From the NCBI GenBank assembly GCA_018363915.1, contig JAGZMY010000009.1, forward strand, positions 23,476 through 87,475: a stretch of DNA of 64,000 nt. Direction: 5' to 3'. Shown piece by piece: positions 40,766-51,300 of this stretch. The notes under the pieces were generated by a model. That model was not told where the DNA came from, did not search any database, and was given only the letters and a program-made list of their open reading frames with translations. Source of the DNA: Anaerococcus vaginalis (GTDB lineage: Bacteria > Bacillota > Clostridia > Tissierellales > Peptoniphilaceae). Every line of letters starts with the position of its first letter. The stretch's first letter is position 1. The position numbers and the translations under genes were made by a program.

Positions 40766-41668
40766 CTAAGATATAATATCTTTTTTTTCTTTAATTTCAA
40801 TAATAAATTTTTCTGAATCTACTAACATATACTTATTTTTATATTCATCATTCGATCTTTCTTTTTTATTATCATTATTTTCTTTTTTACCATTACATTC
40901 TTCGTTGCTAGTTTGTTTTTCTGATTTTACATCATCACTATTAGATTCTGAGCTGTTTTTCCCTAACAAATCCTTTAAATACTCTCTTTTGACAACTAAA
41001 AACTTACCGTTTTTTTCGCTTAATTTAACTAAATATTCATTATCTTTTAAATTATATGTATCCATTACATCTTTATTTATCGGATATAATACTTCGTATT
41101 TTGTTAATTTTTTTGGATCATCAGGCTTAATAAACAAACTATTAAATATAATAGTAATGAACAATATAGCAACAATTCCGATTAATCCATATAGTGATTT
41201 ATTATTTATCTTCCCTTGGTTCTTTTTATAAATCAATTTATAATTAAATATCAACACAAATAAAATGCTTATAATTGAACCAATGACTAATTTCCAAGAG
41301 TAAAATTCCAAAAAAATAATTGACGACATGGATATTATAAAGAAAGCATAAATAAGTATAGATAATGAGAATAAAATATATTCAAATTTACTTTGACATT
41401 CTTTTTTATTTTCCAAAAAATTTCCACCTAAAAATGGTATTAAAAGCCCAAATCCAATAATAATGAATAAAAACAATAATATAGTTTCAAAATTTGTTTT
41501 GAACTCAAAAAAGTATGATCTAGGTATCTTATAAAATTCTTCACACATTACTGAATAATTATAAATATATAAAAAAGTTGCTCCACCTAATATACTTGGT
41601 AAAAAACTTATTAACTTTCCTAATGCAGAAAATATTGGATAATTTTTATTTTTTTCTTCTTTACTCAT
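40766..41668 (-). CDS. Membrane protein of unknown function, end of the pilus locus
   Basis: 300 residues. Five hydrophobic segments (about 12-34, 46-66, 84-108, 112-130, 146-165) are followed by an extramembrane part of about 130 residues. That part has a low-complexity Ser/Asn/Lys/Glu stretch (about 235-275) and a final VDSEKFIIEIKEKKD. No family is recognised. AAGGAG precedes the ATG. A terminator separates it from the pilin gene upstream, so it may be transcribed separately. Confidence 0.7.
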   Translation of the reverse strand: MSKEEKNKNYPIFSALGKLISFLPSILGGATFLYIYNYSVMCEEFYKIPRSYFFEFKTNFETILLFLFIIIGFGLLIPFLGGNFLENKKECQSKFEYILFSLSILIYAFFIISMSSIIFLEFYSWKLVIGSIISILFVLIFNYKLIYKKNQGKINNKSLYGLIGIVAILFITIIFNSLFIKPDDPKKLTKYEVLYPINKDVMDTYNLKDNEYLVKLSEKNGKFLVVKREYLKDLLGKNSSESNSDDVKSEKQTSNEECNGKKENNDNKKERSNDEYKNKYMLVDSEKFIIEIKEKKDIIS

Positions 41669-41683
41669 GATTAATCTCCTTAT

Positions 41684-41721
41684 AAAAAAAGTGCCTAAAG
41701 AAATTAATCTTTAAGCACTTT
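41684..41721 (-). terminator. Terminator after the second pilin gene
   Basis: The 14-base arms AAAGTGCCTAAAGA (41688-41701) and TCTTTAAGCACTTT (41708-41721) lie 15 bases after the pilin stop, with a run of seven T on the minus strand. Confidence 0.85.
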
Positions 41722-41736
41722 GTTTGTTTTCTTATT

Positions 41737-43050
41737 TTATTCTTTAGCCCTTACAAATTTTACTCCAACTCCTATCATTAGTAGGCCTAGTAGTAGGATT
41801 AGGTAGATTGTTGCGTCGCCGGTTTTTGCCATGGCGTCTACTCTTTTGCTTAATCTGTTGTTTCCTCCTTTTGGGCCTGGGGTTGTTGGTTTGTAGTTTT
41901 CAACTTTTATTTTTTTTGTGTGTGAAGTTTTTGAAATACTGAAATGAATATTTACTGTCTCAGGTACATATCCATTTGGTGCATGAGTTTCTACTAAGTT
42001 GTACTCTGTTCCTTCATCTTTACTAGGATCATATGGTAGATTTTTTGTTTTAAATTCTCCATTTTTATCACTAGTCAAAGTATAAATTTTATTTCCATCT
42101 TTTTCTTCGCTTGTCACTTCACCGTTTGGAGTTAAATATAAATCTTTAAAATTTCCATCTTTATCTTTAAATTGAACCTTAAAGATAGCACCTTTAAGTG
42201 GGTTGTTGTTAGTTCCGTCGATTTTTTGGAATGAGAAATAATTTTCTGGTTTGTCTTTTTCGTTTAAAAGCTCAATACTTCCTGATCTTTTAAATTCACT
42301 TTCTTTTCCGACGTTTTTTTCATAACCTTTTAGAGGTTTTGTTTCTTTGAATTTTACCTCTTCTTCTAAGCCAAATAATTTAATTTGACCTTTTTGGTCT
42401 GTGAAAACTTCTGTTATTTTCCCATTTGGGGAGTAGGTCAATTGTTCATTGCCATTTTCGTCTTTAACTTTGTTAAATTTAAGAATCTCTCCCTTTTTAT
42501 TTACCACAACAAATCCAACTCCTGCAAGAACTTTTTTCTCTTGATCATCCTTGTCCCTTTTTGTAAGAGTTAGGGTATCAGGAGCTTTTTTTGGATAAAT
42601 TGTGAGAGGATTTTCAGTGTTTTCGTCAATGATTGCTAGGAAAGGAATGTATGGTCTTGATGGATCATTTGATCTATATCTTAAAAGATATACTCCCTTT
42701 TCCAAGCCTTCAATTAAAGCAAAATACATTCCATTTTTTTCTTCTTCTGACTTGTTAGAAGATTTCATTTCTCCCAAATCTTTTGAAATTTCCTCATCAT
42801 ACTTGTCCTTATAAGAATTTATAAAATCTCTTTGTTTATCTTGATCAGAAAGATCTTTCGCCTTATCATCAGGTACTTTCCAATAATCAACATAATCAAC
42901 AACTACGATTTGTTTGGAATTTTCATCAGTATAATTTGTATTAATTCTTAGGCTATTTCCGCTTTCAGCATAAGCCAAAAGAGGAGCAACTAGCTGTAAT
43001 ATTACCATAAGAAATATGGAAGATATTAAATTTTTATTGAACTTTTTCAT
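41737..43050 (-). CDS. Minor/basal pilin with CnaB domains and unusual sorting signal
   Basis: 437 residues. The signal peptide covers about residues 1-28 (LVAPLLAYAES). The N-terminal domain includes GVYLLRY and LTIYPKK, a pilin-like motif. At least two SpaA/CnaB-type domains follow, with E-box motifs KETKPLKGYEK and LVETHAPNGYVPE. The C-terminus has a hydrophobic span and positive tail. In front of it stands MAKTGD, so the sortase motif is MAKTG rather than LPXTG. A low-complexity PTTPGPKGG linker precedes it. GAGGAG precedes the ATG. Size and last position suggest the wall-proximal or minor subunit of the pilus. Confidence 0.85.
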   Translation of the reverse strand: MKKFNKNLISSIFLMVILQLVAPLLAYAESGNSLRINTNYTDENSKQIVVVDYVDYWKVPDDKAKDLSDQDKQRDFINSYKDKYDEEISKDLGEMKSSNKSEEEKNGMYFALIEGLEKGVYLLRYRSNDPSRPYIPFLAIIDENTENPLTIYPKKAPDTLTLTKRDKDDQEKKVLAGVGFVVVNKKGEILKFNKVKDENGNEQLTYSPNGKITEVFTDQKGQIKLFGLEEEVKFKETKPLKGYEKNVGKESEFKRSGSIELLNEKDKPENYFSFQKIDGTNNNPLKGAIFKVQFKDKDGNFKDLYLTPNGEVTSEEKDGNKIYTLTSDKNGEFKTKNLPYDPSKDEGTEYNLVETHAPNGYVPETVNIHFSISKTSHTKKIKVENYKPTTPGPKGGNNRLSKRVDAMAKTGDATIYLILLLGLLMIGVGVKFVRAKE

Positions 43051-43074
43051 AGTAACTCCTCTATTTAGTTAATA

Positions 43075-45174
43075 TTATGCTTGTTCTTTGTTAGCTTTCA
43101 TTTTGTAAGCTGCAAGTCCCATAATCATAAGACCAGCTACTACAAATATGATTGAACCGATACCACCTGTTTGTGGGATTGTTACTTTCTTATTTTCGAT
43201 TTGCTTAAATCCTTTTGCATCTTCAAGTTTTCCAGCTTTAAGCTCAGTAACACCTGTTGAACCTTCAGCTATTGTAAAGTCGACTGGTGTTGTAAGTTTA
43301 GCATATCCATCTGGTTGTTTTGTTTCTACTAGTTGGTATGCACCTTTCATTAAACCAGTTACTTTGAAGTATCCATCTGTACCAGATTTAAATACGTAAG
43401 CTCCTGTGTGTTTATCTGTATCTTCAATCCATTTCCATTGAGTATTAACTTTTACATATGCTGCATCTCTTTTTGCTTTTAATGGAGCAATTTCAGTATC
43501 AGCTTTTCCTTCTTTTACAGCGTCTTTATATGCTTTTTCAGCTGCTTGATATGCTGCTTCATCAGCTGCTAAATCTTTAGCATCTTTTTGAGCTAATACT
43601 TTACCTTTATCTGCAGCACCTTCTATGTTGTTTTTAACAATAAATTCTGCATTAGGTAGACCTTTACCTTCATGATCAACTTTTTGGAATCTGTGTCCGT
43701 ATGTTACAACTGCAGGTTCTTGTGGGTCTTTTGGTGATGGGTTGTCAGTTTTCTTATCTATGATTTTAACTGTTCCATCTGGTTGTTTTTCGTATGTTAC
43801 TTCATCTCCAGGAGTGAACTTTTCAACTACTTTGTATTGTCTATCATTGTCAAGTCCTGTCCATGTGTGAGATTCTTTTGTACCCTTTGTTAGTTCAACA
43901 ACTGCTGTTTGTCCATCTGGAAGATTTTCTGCTGGTTTTCCAGTGTGAGCATCTATTAATGTAACTGTAACTTTTTCTCCATCTTTCCAAGCACCTTGAG
44001 CGTCAGAGAATTCCTTGTTTACAGTTAGTTTGCCTTTAGATGGTTTTGTTGGGTATGGTGTATTACCGTGATGTGGTTCGTTACCATAATGGAAAATAAC
44101 GTCGTTTCTTTCTGGTCTTTCTACTTTTGCATTTTCATTAACTGTTGCAGAGTATTTTACAAGAAGTCTAACTTCTTTAGGTTGATTATTGATTTTTGCA
44201 AGACCAGTTTCAGTTAATTCTAATACGAATCCATTTCCATCTGGAGTTACTTTATAATCTGCTTTATCTAAGTCAGTTTCTTGACCTTTAGCACCCATTT
44301 TTACTGTTACATCATTATTAAATGTAAGACCTTCTGTCATTTGGTCTGTCCAAGCAGCAGTTTTATAATTTGCTCCTGTTGGGATTATTGTTTCAATGTC
44401 GTAAGGTTGTTTATCGCCAACTTTTACATCTTTTTTGATGTTGTTGTCAATTTCATTTCTATCTTGTTCAGCGTTTGCTTTTCCTTCAAAGTCTTTGTCT
44501 ACTTTTGGTTCATTTGCTGTAGTATTTTTTGGATATACGTGGATATTTGAATTTACTGTTCCGTCAGCTTTAAATAATGGAAGAGCTAAACCAAATGGAA
44601 CTGCTGCTCCACCTGTTATAGTTTGTTGTTTTCCGTTAGCATCTGTTATTGTTTTAGATTTTTCAACAGCCCATAAGTATTTGTGTCCTTTAGCTGGTAC
44701 TGTGATTTCTTCAGTAGCAACACCATCAGCAGTTGTAGTTTTATCTACACCTTCAGCTCCTAACAATGCTTTAACTTCATCAACAGTGTCGTATGCTGAT
44801 GGATCAGCTACCATTTGTTCATACTTATCTTTGTCATCAAATACCCAGTATGTGAATGTTACATTAGCTAATTCTTCAGCTCCATCACCAAAGAAACCAG
44901 AAATATTGTCTTTAGCGATTTGTCCACCGTCATATTTAGTTTTTCCGTCTTTACCTACGATTTCTGTTGCGCCTTCTTGTTGCTCAATAGGAAATCCTGT
45001 TGTACTTTTCACTTTGATTTTGTGAATAGTAACTGTTGCTGTTGTTTCTGTGTCAGCTGTTGGACCAACAGGTGTTCCTGCTTGTGGAGCCGCACTAGCA
45101 TTTGTAAAAGGTGCTGCAAGAATTCCGAACACCATTGCGAATGCTGTTAAAAATGACAAAATTTTGTGTTTCAT
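43075..45174 (-). CDS. Major (backbone) pilin, FimA/SpaA type
   Basis: 699 residues. The signal peptide ends near APFTNASA. The N-terminal D1 domain ends with the pilin motif HVYPKN, where Lys216 is the expected polymerising residue. Cna-type domains follow (LTVNKEFSDAQGAWKDGEKV, YKVVEKFTPGDEV; E-box YQLVETKQPDGYAKL). The last CnaB domain holds an Ala/Lys-rich insertion (about 525-570) that may be helical. The sorting signal is IPQTGG plus a hydrophobic span and KMKANKEQA tail. Class C sortases would join Lys216 of one subunit to the Thr of IPQTG of the next. AAAAAGGAG precedes the ATG. Confidence 0.94.
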   Translation of the reverse strand: MKHKILSFLTAFAMVFGILAAPFTNASAAPQAGTPVGPTADTETTATVTIHKIKVKSTTGFPIEQQEGATEIVGKDGKTKYDGGQIAKDNISGFFGDGAEELANVTFTYWVFDDKDKYEQMVADPSAYDTVDEVKALLGAEGVDKTTTADGVATEEITVPAKGHKYLWAVEKSKTITDANGKQQTITGGAAVPFGLALPLFKADGTVNSNIHVYPKNTTANEPKVDKDFEGKANAEQDRNEIDNNIKKDVKVGDKQPYDIETIIPTGANYKTAAWTDQMTEGLTFNNDVTVKMGAKGQETDLDKADYKVTPDGNGFVLELTETGLAKINNQPKEVRLLVKYSATVNENAKVERPERNDVIFHYGNEPHHGNTPYPTKPSKGKLTVNKEFSDAQGAWKDGEKVTVTLIDAHTGKPAENLPDGQTAVVELTKGTKESHTWTGLDNDRQYKVVEKFTPGDEVTYEKQPDGTVKIIDKKTDNPSPKDPQEPAVVTYGHRFQKVDHEGKGLPNAEFIVKNNIEGAADKGKVLAQKDAKDLAADEAAYQAAEKAYKDAVKEGKADTEIAPLKAKRDAAYVKVNTQWKWIEDTDKHTGAYVFKSGTDGYFKVTGLMKGAYQLVETKQPDGYAKLTTPVDFTIAEGSTGVTELKAGKLEDAKGFKQIENKKVTIPQTGGIGSIIFVVAGLMIMGLAAYKMKANKEQA

Positions 45175-45208
45175 AATTTTCTCCTTTTTATTTTTTTGTC
45201 AATTTGCC

Positions 45209-45237
45209 TTGATATGTTTTGGCTTTCGCCTTATCAA
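45209..45237 (-). promoter_or_regulatory. Structured leader of the backbone pilin mRNA
   Basis: On the minus strand TTGATA and TATCAA close a small structure that contains the tetraloop hairpin GGC-GAAA-GCC (45221-45230). It lies about 35 bases before the pilin start. It may stabilise the message. No ligand is implied. Confidence 0.4.
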
Positions 45238-45300
45238 TTATGTATAATCTGTATTTCAAGATTTATACTAGAAACATTCCTACATTTATAATAACCTAAG

Positions 45301-45330
45301 CTTGCAAGAAAATTTTATTTTTCTTGCAAG
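45301..45330 (-). other. Hairpin between tip adhesin and backbone pilin genes
   Basis: The perfect 12-bp arms CTTGCAAGAAAA and TTTTCTTGCAAG enclose a 6-base loop, 38 bases after the adhesin stop. No T-run follows on the minus strand, so read-through or RNA processing at this point is likely. The hairpin could set the ratio of pilin to adhesin message. Confidence 0.55.
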
Positions 45331-45367
45331 TTATTATTAGGTTTATTACCGAAAATTTTTAGACATC

Positions 45368-48300
45368 TTATACTATAAGTTTATCTTTTCTTTTTGAATA
45401 GGTCAATACTGCGACAAACATTATTATTAGTCCTAGGATTGTGTATCCTATCCAAACTCCAGGGCCTCCTGTAGAAGGATATTGGGCCTTTTTGTTTGTG
45501 ACTAAAATTCTGTTTTCCGCTGTATTATTTTTTATTTCTCCATCTTTCTTCAAATCTATTTTAGTATTATTATTTTTTTGACCATCTATATAATATATCT
45601 TACCATTTTTCACTTCAAATTTGAAGACTATTTTTTCAACAAGTGCGTAACCTTCTGGCGCTTTGGTTTCGACAATTTGGTATTCGCCATCTATTGGAAT
45701 ATTTTCAAATGCAAAGTTTCCATTTTCGTCTGACCTTGCTATCCATTTTGTATTTGTACCGCTAGATAAAAATACATTTCCCTTAGTATCAAGAGCACGG
45801 TATGTTTCTTTTCCATCTTCATCTTTGATTTTTCTTTGAATTTCAAATTCTGCGCCTTGTAATGGATTATTATTTTTAGAGTCAACTTTTTTGAAGTAGA
45901 TATTTGGATTTTTGATATTTTCTATTACAAAATCTAAATCGGTCACTAATCTTAATCTATAGAATTGTTTAAATTTGTCTAGACTTTGATTTGTTGTTTT
46001 TTCTGTAATAGCCTTATCATTTTCTACTAATTTGTCTACTCTTTCATCTTTATATCCTAGGCTTGCTCCAACTTTTGAGTTTTCAGTATATGGTAGGTCT
46101 ACAATCAACAGATAAGTCTTTTGTTTTTTATCTTCTTCTCCTGGAGCGCTTCCTACTGGACCATTGATTTTCTTTTCTTCTGGCAGTTTTATTGAAACGT
46201 CCATAGAATTGTTATTGTATTCTACAAGGTATTCTGCGTCATCTTTTGTTGGTGTTTGGTTATCAATAGTTGAATTTTTGTCTAAGGCTACTAATCTAAT
46301 TTTTGTATTATCTTGGTTTAATTTTATAGTAGCGTCTGGACTTGAAATTTTAATTTTATTATTTTTCAAATCGTCTATGTTTGCTTTGATAAGGTTGTAT
46401 TGTCTGAATACTTTTTTATCTTTATCAATTGCTACTATTTTTGTATCAAGATTTGTGCTTTTTGTTCCTGTACTTGTGTAGGTTATTTCTTTTAATTGAT
46501 CTTTTGTATCATCAAATGAATTTGTCCAAGCTATTCTTCCATCTCTTGATACGCTTAGTTTCCAAGTTTTGTCTGATTTTTTATAGCCTTCTGGCGTTTG
46601 TGTTTCTTTTAATTCGAAGTTGCCAAATGGTATATCTTCAAAGACTGCGTAGCCATCAGCTCCTGTATATTTAGTTGGACTTTGCCATCCTTTGACTTTA
46701 TTTCCTTCTAAAGTAAATCCTGCTGATTTGCCTTCTTTGCTTCCGTCTATTGGATTTCCATCTTGGTCTACTTTTTTGATTTTTATTTTTGCTGTCTTGT
46801 AGTTTTCGACAATTTCTTTATAAGAAACATCAAGGGTTATATTTCCTTTATCGTCAACTGTAAAGGCTGCTACTTTATCTTTTGGTAGCTTGTAGCCTTG
46901 TGGTGCTTGTGTTTCCCAAACCTCATAGTGACCTTGTGCTAGTCCAATCCAAGAGAATCTACCGTTTTCGTCTGATTCTACTTCACTATTTGCTAGATAA
47001 TCTGTAGAACCATCTTTTTTGAGTTTGAACTTAGCTCCTTTTAGGGCATTTCCTAGATTTTCGTTTGTAAATATTGAGCTTGGATGAGTATTTCCATCTT
47101 CGTCTGGAACGGTATCTGCTACTTCTCCCTTAACTCCTCCGTCTACTTTCACAAAGTCTATTCTATTTTTGAAGTTTATCAGTTGCATTTGCTTTTCAGC
47201 TGAACCGATTGCTCCAGGTGTATAGAATTGTGACCAGGTTTTGAAAGCTCCATCGTAGTATTGTCCTACAAGTTCTTGGTATGGTCTTCCCCAGTAATTA
47301 TAGTAGGTTTCATACCAGTTTACCTTGTGATTGTATTGGACATGAGTTTTGAATGATTTTGGATCAGTAACTGAATCAGCTAATTTACCTTTTATCTCCA
47401 CTACATAAGTTGTGGACATTGGATCCTTATTTACTTTGTTATCGATCGTTTCATCTATATACCAATTCCAATTTAGGTAGCCTTTAGGAATGGATATTGA
47501 ATCATATTCTTTCCAACCATTATTACCAAATAGATTGTTAAGTCTTTTTCTAGCAATTATTTTCTTTTCACCTATCAGTTCTAGGTGATCTTTTTGTGGA
47601 TCTATACCATAAGAATCTGGCAAGTCTCCTGGTTGCCAAGTGTCAGCATGACTTCCTTCTTCTCTTTTACCTGTAGTCGGATCAACTTTCTTGTAAGTTT
47701 TTACTGATAAAGAATTAGTATCTATTTTCTTATCAGTAAAAAACTCTATATTTTTATCTTCAAGTAACCTATTCCATTGGTTATAATAAATAACTGCTGT
47801 AAATGTCTTGCCATCTGGTTCAAGTCTTAGTGTATAGGATGATACATCCTTATCTGGATCTTGATAGCCTTCTTGTGACCTATAATCTATATATATTGAT
47901 TTTTCAAAATGCTTGCTTGTATCGGTTGTATTTTTATTTTCTCCAATATCTGCTGTTAAGTTTAATGTTTGACTATGGGTAAGCTTATACCTATTTGGAT
48001 ATAATTGTATGAACAAATTCATATCTATTGGTGTGTAATCTTTGACATAGTCTGTGAAAGTATAGGTTATTGTTCTCCTATTCTTATCAACTTCTGCTTT
48101 CGCAAGTACTCCCGCAGGTCCTATGATATTTAACAAGGATGTATCTGATTTTCCTTCACCATTATTATCCTTTACTATACCATCTATATCTACATCTTCT
48201 GTAAGCTTGATAGTGAAGTGATTTCCTGGTGCAATTTTGCTTGGATCGGCAAATTTTAGTTTAAATCGTGCAACTACTGCTTCTTCCTTGTTTGGATAGA

Positions 48301-51300
48301 CTGTATTTCTATCTCCACTTGTTGATACTAGGTCTGGTTGAACTCCATCAAATAATATTGAGCTTGAAACGTCAGTATTTTTTTCTGGAATATTCCATTT
48401 TTTATCTCCTCCAAGACTTATAAGTTTCTTCTTGGTGTCAACTATATAACCATCAACGGTTTTCTTTTCAACTAACCAATAGTATCCATATGGAAGATTT
48501 TTGAAGTGGATTTGTCCTTTTGCATCTGTTGTTCCAGATTGGACTACCCTTTCATCTGCATCGGCTGATACTAGATCGAATTCAACTTTTGCCATAGGAT
48601 TTTCATTATCGTCGTATTTATTTAATTTAAATTCGCCGAAACCTGATTTTTGGTTGATTATTTTTCCTAATTCTTTGGCATTTTTATCGTTTACTTCTTT
48701 TTCTACTAACTTTCCAGTGGTTTCATCTTTGGAAATTATTCTTACTACACCATCTACAACTCTAAATCTTTTTACTGGACCATTGACTTTCATATACTCT
48801 TCGCCATTTGCGTCTTTGGCTGCTTTTGGTTCTATAATTCTGTAGTAACCGTCTTTTAGGTCGGTTATTTTGAATTTACCATCTGCATCAGAATGATATT
48901 TTTTTGCAAAGCCATCTATTGTTACTAATTTAAAGTTTACAGCGAATAGTTTTTCAACTTTTCCATCAACTATTCTTTCGATATAGTAGTCTAATCCATC
49001 TCCCTTTCTATTTGTTTGTGATTTGATAAATTCTCCATTTTCGGTTAGTGGATAGTATTTAGCATCGTTTGGATCTTGTTTTTCTAGGTAGAATTCTACA
49101 TCTTTTAATGGCGTTTCTTTATCGCCTTCTTTTCCTACCTTGGTAAATTCCATTTCAGTTTTCTTATTTACAATTCTAAATTGGAATCCTGTGTTGATGG
49201 ATTGGCCATTTCCTAAATATTGTCCAGAGTCTGTTATATTTTTGCCAGCCTCATTTGTAAGTGGAACCCATTTTGTAGTGCCATCTTCATTATTAACTTC
49301 CTTTAGGACAGCAACTAAGGTTGCTACGAATGGTGTATCCCATGACGCGTCGTAGGCAAATCTTAGTCTGTACTTATACTTAGTTTTAGCGTATCCATCT
49401 GGGGAATCTACTTCTTCTAAGAGATAGTCTTTTCCAAGTTGTACTCCGTCTACATTTATCTTATAAGATTTTGCATCAGATAATTTTATGGTTTGTTCAT
49501 AAACTTTTTTATCTGTATTTGTTGTATCTTTTGGATCGGCATAAATTTTAATTCTTAGCTCGCCATCTGTAATATCTTTAAATTTACCACTATCCATAAA
49601 GCCTTTGGATAGGTAGAAGAAATATGGTTTTGATTCATTGTTTACATAGAATGTACCATCTTTATCTACATCGGCTTCTTTATCTCCGGTTCTTCCTTTT
49701 GTCAAGAGATATCTAAAGTCGTTTACTTCTTTTAAGATATTATTTCCTTGTTTATCTTGTTCTAATTCATAGAATTTTTGTTTTAGCTTATAACCATCTT
49801 TCTCATCTTCATAGATTTGAATGACAATTAATCTCTTCATCTTTTCATAACCATCTGGAGCTATTTCTTCGTAGAGGGCATAGACACCTTTTGTTAGGCC
49901 TTCTACCGAGAAAGTACCGTCTGTACTTTCTACATCGTGAGGTAGGTAGCCAGGTATTCCGTTACCTGATAAGACTCCTTCTAAATCATTTGGATCATGT
50001 GATGCCTTATACAAGGAGAACTTCGTCTTACTTTTTATTGGATCTGTCTTACTACTATTTTTTACCTTCTTCCATTTTAAGTCAAAGGTTGTTTTGGTGT
50101 TTGTTATATTATATGAAAATTTATTATCCGTAGATTTTTCTACATTATGATTATTTTCAAAATTATATTTTGAGTAGTTATTCTTATAATATTCTTGATC
50201 ATATTTTTCATAGTAAGTTTTTTCTCTTGCGGCGTCGTGTTCTACTACTAGACCATTTTCTGTCTTTTTGACTTCAAATATCCACCTAAATTGCTTATTT
50301 GAGCCTTGGTAGCCTTCTGGAATTTTAATCTCTTCTACTTCGTAGATACCTTCTGACAAGTTTTCAAATTTTATTTCACCATCAGATTGTGAACGAGTAG
50401 TTGTTGCGTATCTTCCTGTAGCTGATGATATTGAATCAGGTTTTACCCTATCATTTGCTACATCTGCCTTGTCAGCTTCGCTTGGAGCTTGTCCATCAAC
50501 TTTTGTAAGGTTTCTTTGCTCATCAAATTCATAAACCTTACCATTTAAGGTGAACTTTTTAACTGCTCCTGACTCATAAAATTCGGTTATTCTGTTTCCA
50601 TTTGTATATTTTTTGAGTTTGTCTTTTTCGTATTTATAGTATTCATAAGATTTAGAATTTTCATCCATTGAATATCTAACTTTTTTGATTCCAAATAAGG
50701 CATCTTTTAGTGGAAGTTTTTTTCCAGTTTCCTTATCAGTTTCACTTGATAATTTTTGTAAACTTACGTCAATTTTAGTATAGTTTTTAACCTTTATGTC
50801 TAGTGGATTTCCTTGGTCATCAAGTTTTGGATTTCCATCGGCATCTGGAGTAAAGCCTATAGATTTATAAACTTCTCCATTTGGTTTTTCAAATACTATC
50901 TTTAGCTTATAAGTTTTAGGATCTTGAACTACATTAAAGTACCAAGGATCTGGTTTTTCAAATTGATCTATTGCCTTGGTTTCTTCAAGTTTGTAGCGAC
51001 CTACTCCAAGATCTTTAAATATAAATCTACTATTTGAGTAATGCTCTTGGGCTTGCCATGTCTTTACATTAGCAAGTGGCTTTCCATTTTTATCAACTTG
51101 GGTTAGCTTAAAGGTTGATGTATTTACTGGAATGTCATTTCCTTCTTTATCTTTTTCCGCCTTAATTTTTTGGAATTTAAGGTCGATATAGTTTTTCTCA
51201 TTATATACACTTACGAATTTGCCTTCTTTGTTTATATCGATGTTTGGTTTTTCCATTTCAATATATTTACCATCAGGGCCTTTTTCATAAGCTTTTACAA

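Noticed and set aside
40766..41668. Pilus-specific chaperone or regulator
   Set aside because: Position next to the pilins is the only argument. A terminator lies between, and no domain supports such a role, so it is left as unknown.
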